Part shown: piece after piece, positions 37,537 through 44,734 of the stretch
Layout of the letters: each line of letters opens with the position of its first letter
Numbering within the stretch: the first letter of the stretch is position 1
Origin: Aurantiochytrium sp. KH105
Taxonomy: Eukaryota; Sar; Bigyra; Thraustochytrida; Thraustochytriidae
DNA length: 64,000 nt
Assembly (NCBI GenBank): GCA_003116975.1
Contig: BGKB01000086.1
Span: 62,001 to 126,000 of the forward strand
Direction: 5' to 3'
Translations under genes and position numbers: made by a program
The notes under the pieces: model-generated
What the model was told of the DNA's origin: nothing
What the model saw: the letters and a program-made list of their open reading frames with translations, nothing else
Databases searched by the model: none

Positions 37537-39882
37537 ATGAACCCGATGAAGCACCTCGCGCGGCGCAAGTCGTCAGGAATGAAGACACTCAAAGATAAGA
37601 CCTTGCGATGGAGCAAAACGTCCGGGAGCGCGAGCCTCGTCAGCACAGGCTTACCCGGGGACTCGAAGCGCGCGGGCGGCACCTCATCGCGACTGCAAAG
37701 CTCGACGAGCTCGAGCGCCATGCTGATTGCCGCAGAAGAGAACGCAATTAATCCGAATGACGCCTTGCATCTCGTGGCGCTCTACGTAAGCCAGCTTCGC
37801 TTTGACCGCGTCTTGGCCTCTAAGGTGCTGCGAAAGTTCAAGCGCCACGGAGAAACCGTAGAAGATGCCATTTGCGCGCAGTATAGAAAGTTCAGGGATC
37901 ATGAAGACGCTGGATGCATCGAGGAACTTCTTCTCAGCATCTTGCCAGAAAAGAATCGACTCAGCTGCTTGCGACATCTGTACAGCAGGCTGCTTCGATA
38001 TAACGACTTTTTCCGAACGCTTACTCGCGCAGTCCCCGATGAGGAACTGCTCAGTTTCGAGACAAGACTTTTGCAAAGCCTGCGTCGAGAGAACATTTTC
38101 CCGAACCGATACCTCGCCGTCGCCCCGCGCGGCGCCATCTACGTTGTCCGAAGAGGCGCAGTGCGCATTTCCATGAAGGGTACCGTTGTAGCCACTCTGG
38201 AACAGGGCGCCGTGTTTGAGGTATGCGTTCTTTCTGATCATTACGTCACAATTCATCGACTCAACGAAAACGCCTCGGCACGAGGGCTTAATTTGCACAC
38301 CAACAGCAACTTTCAGGTCATCGACCCCGCAAGCGCAAATTCGTCGACGTCCGCGTCAGGATACAGCTCTACTACGTCATCGTCATGTCAAGAGCGTCGA
38401 CGAACAGATGCGAGCGGGCGCGCCAGGGCTCTCATCGACGGCTCGAGCTATTTTGATGAGGCGGACGACGAAGACGATGAAGACGACGACGAAACGGATG
38501 ACTTTGATACGTCCGGCCGTCTTGGCGATAGTTTTGACGACTTTGATAGCGATGGCCAGCTCGTCGGCGAGGAAGCGAGGCCGCGGGCAAGGCGACCAGA
38601 CCATGCGCAGCGTACTTTTAGTTCTTTGTGTCATATTTCTCTTCACGGCGATGAGCCCAGTAGCGCCGGTAGTTTGGATCGGTCAGTTCCTTCGCTATCA
38701 CGAGAAAACGCAAATGACGCGTACGAAGGACGTCGTGGAGGCAGTGGCGCTCACGACGACGAAACGGCGGGCATGGACTCCGAGGGCGCTGACAGCGTCG
38801 ACCCTGGACACGACAGCAGCGGCGGCAGCGGCGGGCATGGTTTGCCCGGAATGGGCGGCAATAGCACGCACCGCCGCCGCTCTTTGGCCACTGCGTTCAA
38901 GATGCGTCATCGGCATCTCGGCGAGGGTTCGCAACATCACGATGCACACACTGTGAATGCAAGTTCGTCAAGTCACAATGAGGCGCATGACCGCGGGCAT
39001 CGCGCTCCGATCCACCCGGCAGACAAGCGCCGTACTCTTGCCATCAAGGCCGATCGCAACGTGCAAATATACCCGTTCAACTCGGTGAATATATGTGCTG
39101 TAGAGGTAGAGGCTTCTCTCGACAGTCTTTTGCCCACAAGCGGGGCCAAACATGCCCAACCGTACATGCACGGCTGCGAGCTCGGTGTCTTGACACTCGA
39201 CACGTTGCGAGCCCTTGTCGCGGAGCACCCCAGTGTTGCGCGTAATTACGCCGTTCTCAAGGCCGCTGTGGACGACCAGGTTGAGAAGGAGGCCGAGGAA
39301 CTTCGTCGCCGACAAGAAACGACCCGTCGCAAGCTTGAGCTCGAGCATCGCCAAGCTACGAATCGCGAGCTGGAACGCGCTTGTCGTGCGGGATCAGTGC
39401 AGCGCGTTCACGAGGCCGTGGTCGCAGGAGCGTCCTTCATGGAGGCTCTTGATGAGACGGGCGCAACGGCGCTCCATCTGGCGGCAATTTTTGGACACAC
39501 AGAAGTTGTTTCGCTTCTCTTGCGTCTGGGCGCCGATCCTTGCGTTAAAGATCGCGACGAACGTACACCCTTGCATCTTTGCTGTTTGGTGGGTGCTTGG
39601 GACATGGCCACATGTAAGACTTTGGTTCGGCTTTTGTCTCAACACAATGCATGTCTTCAGGAGCGCGACAAGTGGGGAAACACGCCGGTGCATCTCGCTG
39701 CGAGCACGAGCGATCTCGTTCTTCTGTCCATATTCATGAATGAGCTCGCGCGCAAAGCAGATGCTAGCTCTGTGCTCACGCTGCGTAACGAGGACGGCTT
39801 CACAGCCCTCGAGCTCTGTTCTAGCATCGACTCGCGGCGCATTCTCAAGCCCAAGACCCACATCATCGCCAATGTGCGCTAG
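37537..39882 (+). CDS. Soluble cyclic-nucleotide-binding-like / ankyrin protein
   Basis: This encodes 781 residues (start GGGAAGATGA). After a basic Ser-rich N-terminus (1-65), residues about 75-225 resemble the C-linker and cyclic-nucleotide-binding domain of CNG/HCN or plant K+ channels: VLRKFKRHGETVEDA, LSCLRHLYSRLLRYNDFFRTL, PDEELLSFETRLLQSLRRENIFPNRYLAVAPRGAIYVVRRGAVRIS. A long acidic, Ser-rich insert (about 265-500) follows. A second beta-rich stretch, a charged helix (about 570-610) and four or so ankyrin repeats (about 608-765: TGATALHLAAIFGHTEVVSLLLRLGADP) complete it. Plant AKT channels also carry CNBD plus ankyrins, but there is no membrane segment here. It looks like a channel tail without a channel. 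Ligand binding is uncertain: I do not see a clean phosphate-binding cassette. Confidence 0.7.
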   Translation: MNPMKHLARRKSSGMKTLKDKTLRWSKTSGSASLVSTGLPGDSKRAGGTSSRLQSSTSSSAMLIAAEENAINPNDALHLVALYVSQLRFDRVLASKVLRKFKRHGETVEDAICAQYRKFRDHEDAGCIEELLLSILPEKNRLSCLRHLYSRLLRYNDFFRTLTRAVPDEELLSFETRLLQSLRRENIFPNRYLAVAPRGAIYVVRRGAVRISMKGTVVATLEQGAVFEVCVLSDHYVTIHRLNENASARGLNLHTNSNFQVIDPASANSSTSASGYSSTTSSSCQERRRTDASGRARALIDGSSYFDEADDEDDEDDDETDDFDTSGRLGDSFDDFDSDGQLVGEEARPRARRPDHAQRTFSSLCHISLHGDEPSSAGSLDRSVPSLSRENANDAYEGRRGGSGAHDDETAGMDSEGADSVDPGHDSSGGSGGHGLPGMGGNSTHRRRSLATAFKMRHRHLGEGSQHHDAHTVNASSSSHNEAHDRGHRAPIHPADKRRTLAIKADRNVQIYPFNSVNICAVEVEASLDSLLPTSGAKHAQPYMHGCELGVLTLDTLRALVAEHPSVARNYAVLKAAVDDQVEKEAEELRRRQETTRRKLELEHRQATNRELERACRAGSVQRVHEAVVAGASFMEALDETGATALHLAAIFGHTEVVSLLLRLGADPCVKDRDERTPLHLCCLVGAWDMATCKTLVRLLSQHNACLQERDKWGNTPVHLAASTSDLVLLSIFMNELARKADASSVLTLRNEDGFTALELCSSIDSRRILKPKTHIIANVR

Positions 39883-40471
39883 ACCCAGGCCACGCTAGGC
39901 CTGGCCCCAAACAAGCATTCACCCGCTTCATTCATCATGCATTGCATTCCTTTCCCTTGACCTCCTTTTCAGCCGCTGCCAGCCACTCGGCACAGATGTC
40001 GACAACACGCGCGAGTGAGCGAGCCAGGGCACGACAGGAACTCCTCGTCCTCGCTCGCTCGCTCGCGCGCTCGGCTGCTCTTGCTTGCCCAGGCCCTTGT
40101 GGCCTTCCTTGTAGGACGAAAGTGGTCGCCCAGGCATGGCAAATCGCAGGGCAGCCAGATGAGATCAGGAGCGCGCGGGCGTATCCTTTGACGCGCGCAG
40201 ACGCGACCCGAGAGCCGCGCAGCGCAGGCGCGCGAGCAGCGTGCAAGCGGCCGCACGAGCAGCGCGAGCGGCCCGGAACCGAGTCCGCGTGGTCCGGGCA
40301 GAGCCGCGTAAAGTCGAGGGAGGGCGCGAGAGCCGCGCTCACTCAGGTAGAGCGGGTCGCGAGTGGCAGGCAGAGACGAGGCGGAGAAGGTGAGGGCGAG
40401 CAGAAAGAAGCAGCAGCAAAGGAGCTCGGGGCGACGAGGGTGCGGCGAAAGGGACGCGCGGGGCAGGGAAG
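39883..40471. promoter_or_regulatory. Intergenic region before DNAJC11
   Basis: It starts with a CTAGGCCT near-palindrome just after the stop (39895-39902) and continues into a CG- and Arg-coding-rich 5' region. No gene. Confidence 0.45.
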
Positions 40472-42733
40472 ATGGGCGGCGGGTCGCGAGGGCGCGGCGG
40501 CCGAGGGGGCCACGACGACGACAGCGCGGAGTGGGACTACTACGCGCTGCTGAACGTGCCGCGGCACGCGGCCAAGGATGAGATCAAGGCGGCGTACACG
40601 AGGCTGGCGCGGCTCCTCCACCCAGACAAGCGGCAGCGGCAGCGCCTGCAAAAGAACGGCGAGGCGGGCGGGCAGCGCAGCGAGCTCGAGGCCGAGCTCG
40701 AGTCCAAGGAGGCGCAAGATCTCTTTATTATCGTCGATAGGGCGTACAAGGTGCTGAGTGATGACGCGGAGCGCGCCGTCTACGACACGTACGGCCACGA
40801 GGGCCTCACCGCGCTGCACAGCGTCAAGACCGATGGGAAAGCCGAGGCAAGAAAACGAGGGGGGCTCTTCCATCGCACGCCTGAAGCTGCTCATGTAAAT
40901 TCATCCACTACAGCGCTAGGCTTTGTCGACGAGCGTGGCGTTGCGCTCCGCGAGCGCGTTCTTGGCCGAGTCCAGTTGGAGCGTGAGCTCGACGCCATCG
41001 CGCGATACAATGTCCGTGGCGCGGTACAGATGAATATGGATGGGCGCGGACTTTTGGGTCACGCTTTCGAGCCGTTGTCCGAGTACGACATGTACACTGG
41101 GTCTCGCACGCTGCGCTTTAGTTTGCCCTCGATGCGCTCCGTCGTGGTGCAACAGTCTGTGGAGGCCGCAATCTCTCCCAAGGACAACCTCACGTTGAGC
41201 GCGCAAGCGATCGCACGCAACAACGCCGGCGGTTTTAGTGCAAGCGTCACTCACGTGCGCGAGATCAACGAATCGACCAGCTCGGAGGTGAGCATGACGA
41301 CCAGCTCGCGAGATCCCTTTGCATTTTCTCTCAAGGGCGGTCGCGTCCTGGACCAATACAGCAAGGGTTCGCTCGAATTCGTCATGCGCGAGGGCGGGCG
41401 CACGGGGCTCAACGTGCAAGGCGCCCGCAAGCTTTCGGACACGGTCACTGGCATTCTCCAATTAGGCTTTGGCATCGAGTCTGGAATTCTGGTGCAGCTG
41501 CAGCGTGCTTCGAGGTTTGGGACCCCGCGGTTTCGCTCCAAGCGGGAGCAGGAAGACGAGTACTTTGAAAACTTTTATGGACACAACGCGCACGACGAAG
41601 ATGGCGACGCAGAGAATGGCGACAACAGCTTTCCTCAGGCAGCGGCGGCTCCTCGTCGCACGGGCATGGGTGCTCAGGAAGAAGAGGAGGACGAGAAGAC
41701 CGGGGAGGCGCTGGCGCGGACAATGTTCAGCAATGGAAGCGCGATGCTCTTTATGAGCGATGGGGGTTTTGGCCTGCAGGCCAATTGGGCAAGAAGCTTT
41801 TCACAAAAGTCGAGCGGCCGCGTGGGTATCAAGCTCGGGGCTAGCAATATAGAGCTTGACTTGACCTCGTCGCGGGCGCTCTCTGCCCACTCAAAGGGTA
41901 GCGTGGCACTCACGGTCGGCATTGGGGGCATCACGCTGACCTTGCGCTACGATCGGGGTGGCCTGCGCTACTCTGTGCCGCTAGCGCTCACCTCGGGCCT
42001 CTCTTTTGGCGCTGCAGTGGTTGGCGGCTTCATCCCGGCCTTTACTAACTTTGTCCTTGGCCAGTTCCTCGTACCGTTCCATAAACGAAGGCAGGGCCGC
42101 CTGCAGTACGAAATGGCGCACGCGCTCTTTGAGGCACGCACTAAAGCGCTTCTTCAGATGCGCATCATGGCTTCCGTTGCCGAGTCGAAGCGGGCCAAGG
42201 CTGAGGCGTCCTCTGGACTTGTGATTCTTTGCGCGCGCTATGGCCGCGCGCTTCACGAGGAGTGCGATTGGCGACCCGTTATGGAGCCCGAAATGGGTGA
42301 CTTTGTGCAGCGTGAGACGACGCGTCCGCGTCTACCCAGCGATTGGGACATGGATGCTGCCGAAGAGGCGGAAGCTGCTCAGGCTGCTGCCGCAGAAGAG
42401 GTCGTGCGTCCTCCTCACGATCCAAGTCTCGGACCTGCACCGTACGAGGAGCACCCGCCAAACATTGACGTGACTTTGCAGCTCAACTACTTTAGCAAGG
42501 AAAATGCATTGGAGCTTCATAGCGGAACGTCCAAGGCCAATCTGCTAGGCTTTTACAACCCCTGTCTTGCGACGCCGTCTGCCCCAGCACGGCTATTTGT
42601 GCGTTACAAGATTGGCAGCTGGGTCTACGAAGTGACATGCGACGACCTCGAGCCCCTTGAGATTCCAAGTGTGCGTGCGGTTCTCATTGGCAACACCTTT
42701 TCGAACCCGCACGCTGACTTTGCGCGTCGCTAG
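40472..42733 (+). CDS. DNAJC11-like J-domain protein of mitochondrial membranes
   Basis: This encodes 753 residues. The J domain (about 20-110) includes HPD at residues 50-52 (LLHPDKRQ), with an insertion between helices II and III. The middle is a beta-rich, barrel-like region (about 170-560: GSRTLRFSLPSMRSVVVQQSVEAAI, MTTSSRDPFAFSLKGG). A transmembrane-like stretch follows (YSVPLALTSGLSFGAAVVGGFIPAF). The C-terminus ALELHSGTSKANLLGFYNPC..RLFVRYKIGSWVYEV matches the DUF3395 domain that defines DNAJC11. In animals DNAJC11 associates with MICOS/SAM at mitochondrial contact sites and supports crista structure. Length exceeds the human protein (559) because of acidic inserts in the loops. Start context GGGAAGATGG. 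Confidence 0.9.
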   Translation: MGGGSRGRGGRGGHDDDSAEWDYYALLNVPRHAAKDEIKAAYTRLARLLHPDKRQRQRLQKNGEAGGQRSELEAELESKEAQDLFIIVDRAYKVLSDDAERAVYDTYGHEGLTALHSVKTDGKAEARKRGGLFHRTPEAAHVNSSTTALGFVDERGVALRERVLGRVQLERELDAIARYNVRGAVQMNMDGRGLLGHAFEPLSEYDMYTGSRTLRFSLPSMRSVVVQQSVEAAISPKDNLTLSAQAIARNNAGGFSASVTHVREINESTSSEVSMTTSSRDPFAFSLKGGRVLDQYSKGSLEFVMREGGRTGLNVQGARKLSDTVTGILQLGFGIESGILVQLQRASRFGTPRFRSKREQEDEYFENFYGHNAHDEDGDAENGDNSFPQAAAAPRRTGMGAQEEEEDEKTGEALARTMFSNGSAMLFMSDGGFGLQANWARSFSQKSSGRVGIKLGASNIELDLTSSRALSAHSKGSVALTVGIGGITLTLRYDRGGLRYSVPLALTSGLSFGAAVVGGFIPAFTNFVLGQFLVPFHKRRQGRLQYEMAHALFEARTKALLQMRIMASVAESKRAKAEASSGLVILCARYGRALHEECDWRPVMEPEMGDFVQRETTRPRLPSDWDMDAAEEAEAAQAAAAEEVVRPPHDPSLGPAPYEEHPPNIDVTLQLNYFSKENALELHSGTSKANLLGFYNPCLATPSAPARLFVRYKIGSWVYEVTCDDLEPLEIPSVRAVLIGNTFSNPHADFARR

Positions 42734-42889
42734 ACAATAGATTTGCTTCCGTGGAAGGCGCGAGTGCGAGCACGAACGCGAACGCGAACGTGAGCTCAAG
42801 CTCGACACACATACAAATTCAGTAGTTTGCTGCTCGATGTCAGGCCAAGCGAGCCGAGTAAGTATACCTAGGCCCAGATAAGCAGCAAG

Positions 42890-42907
42890 AATAAATAGCT
42901 AGGCCTA
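42890..42907 (+). terminator. AATAAA followed by TAGGCCTA in the DNAJC11 3' flank
   Basis: AATAAA at 42890-42895, about 155 bases past the DNAJC11 stop, is followed within five bases by a TAGGCCTA palindrome (42900-42907). The convergent GET2-like gene ends at 42935, so this lies between two 3' ends. Candidate only. Confidence 0.35.
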
Positions 42908-42934
42908 AATGAAGAAAAAAGAAAAAGGAAAAAA

Positions 42935-44320
42935 TCACAATAAAAGGTGAAGCGCGCTTGTGGCGGTCACAAAGACGCAAACAAAGAGCAAGGCATCATC
43001 CATGATGGCGCGCATGAGACCGCTTGTCTCGAGAGCCTGGCTAAGAAGTGGCACAAAGCCAGCGAAACGACTCAACAGACCACCTTCGTTCGCCTTTGCT
43101 TGCAACGGGTATCGTGCGGACTCAACGAGGGAAAATGGAATACCAGCCCCCATCGCCACGAGTAGATGGAGGGCAGCACGAAAGAGAAAGACGCCGACGG
43201 GAATGGAAAGATATCCCCCCGCAAGACTTGGGATCATCATCGGTTCAAGATCATCTTGCGAAAAGCGCGAGTTTGCGCCTGCGCCTGCGCCTGCGCCAGT
43301 GCCGGTCTCCAAGTCCTCATCATCACCAAAACTCAGCTTGATCTCATCGGCGTCCTCATCTCCTGGCGTCGCAATCGAGGCAACTTCAATCACGGTAGTA
43401 TCGTCGGATGGTATCGAGAGCCCCCCCACTTGGGAAAAGTACCAGGCGAGACACAAGGCGGTAAAAACAAGGATGGCTTGACGAATCCAAAACTCCCAGA
43501 GGCCTAGACGGTCACGACGCATTTTTTCGCGAATGGCATCAAAGGACCCTGCCTCTGCAGAACCTGCATCGTCAATGCTGCCAGCGCTTGCTGCTTTGCT
43601 TTGCGAAGACAAAGATCCTGCCTCCGCCTTGTCGCCTTGAGGCTTCCGCTGCCGAAGCGCGTGCGCGCCTTCATCAGTTCCAGATTCCACGCTTCGGGTG
43701 CTTTCCACAGGAGGAGACGATGGTAACTCCACGACAGGAGCCTTTTCTGCAGATTTGTTCCAGCGTTGCTCCCAGCGGGCCATTGGTGGTTCTTCCGGAG
43801 AGGTGGCACTCGTTGTCGCTGACGGCGACGCCTTACCGCCATCATTACTGGCCAAGGTTTCGGCCTCGTTACGAAACTCGGCGACCGAGTCCTTGGCAAC
43901 GGCATCGCGCGAGCCTGTCAGGAGCTCCATGCGATTGCTTCCGCCATTGAGAATCTTCTGCCTGCGCTTCCATGCTCGTAGCTACTAGTCTGTCAGCAAC
44001 CTGATGTTCTATGGCGTCCCATGCAAATTAGACTGCCCTGAAAATAAAAAGAAGTTCTCACTTACCTGGGCCTTGGAAAGTCCCGGAGGCGGCTGTTCCT
44101 GGGCTTCGTCCTCCTTTGTTTCGTTGGCCTGCGAGACCAGCTCCGCAGGCTGCGCGACTTTGTTCGAGGCACTCTCATTCACCGCTGAGGTCTTGTCAAC
44201 CGCGGGTACGCGCGACGGCGTGTCGGACGCTGTGCTAGCAGGGGAGCTGCTTACACCAGCGGTGTTCTCTTGAGCGTCCGCCATCTCGGCGGCCGCCTCG
44301 TCGAGGAGCGCGTCGTCCAT
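42935..44320 (-). CDS. GET2/CAML-like tail-anchored-protein receptor subunit, two exons
   Basis: The coding parts are 44320-44066 (85 codons) and 43981-42935 (348 residues plus stop), giving 433 residues, split by an 84-base phase-0 intron. Exon 1 (from MDDALLDEAAAEM) is disordered and acidic. Exon 2 opens with AWKRRQKILNGGSNRMELLTG, which matches the basic N-terminal RRxKIL...R...I/LTG motif by which GET2/CAML binds the GET3/TRC40 ATPase; this motif appears only when the intron is recognised, because it lies before the first Met of the downstream frame. The C-terminus has three hydrophobic segments (FWIRQAILVFTALCLAWYFS; YLSIPVGVFLFRAALHLLVAMG; LLFVCVFVTATSALHLLL), as in GET2/CAML. Role: ER membrane receptor for tail-anchored protein insertion. 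In the usual layout the motif is near the N-terminus; here 85 residues precede it. The family call is inference from motif plus topology. Confidence 0.72.
43982..44065 (-). other. Spliceosomal intron (84 bases) in the GET2-like gene
   Basis: On the coding strand the donor reads CAG/GTAAGTGAG (consensus-perfect) and the acceptor TAG/CTA, with a CTGAC branch-like sequence 15-20 bases before it. The intron lies between codons. Reading through gives an early stop, and splicing brings the GET3-binding-type motif into frame. It is the only intron I could identify in the window. Confidence 0.75.
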
Positions 44321-44734
44321 CGTCCCTTCTCCAGAGCTTTTCTCGATTTTTCGACAACTTTTTGCTCTGCTTTGCTTTGCTTCTTGCTGTATTGCTTGAG
44401 AGAGAAAGCAGGCACAAAGCATGGGTGTTATGAAGAGTTTTTGAAACGTTGCGAAACGTATTTTGTCTTGTAGTTATTCGTCATGCGAGGAAAGGGAAAG
44501 GGACAAGGAAGAAAACAGAATTTGAGAGCAACAACACAAAAGGACATTTCCCAGCCCTCATGGTGACGACTCTCCTTTCTTGTGGGACACTCTTTTGGTT
44601 GATTTTTATGTCCCAAATGCTAAAGCCAAGTCACTTGCACTTGCGGAAAGATAAAAGAATTGCCTGACTGAAATGGTGCGTTCGTTGGAAAAGAAAAAGA
44701 TAGCTGTTGTCTGTAGTATCAAGAGAATAAAACA
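44321..44734. promoter_or_regulatory. Region between GET2-like start and PI4K stop (both minus strand)
   Basis: The 5' region of the GET2-like gene. It contains one CACTTGCG octamer (44638-44645), about 320 bases upstream of the start codon, preceded by two partial copies. No gene. Confidence 0.4.
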
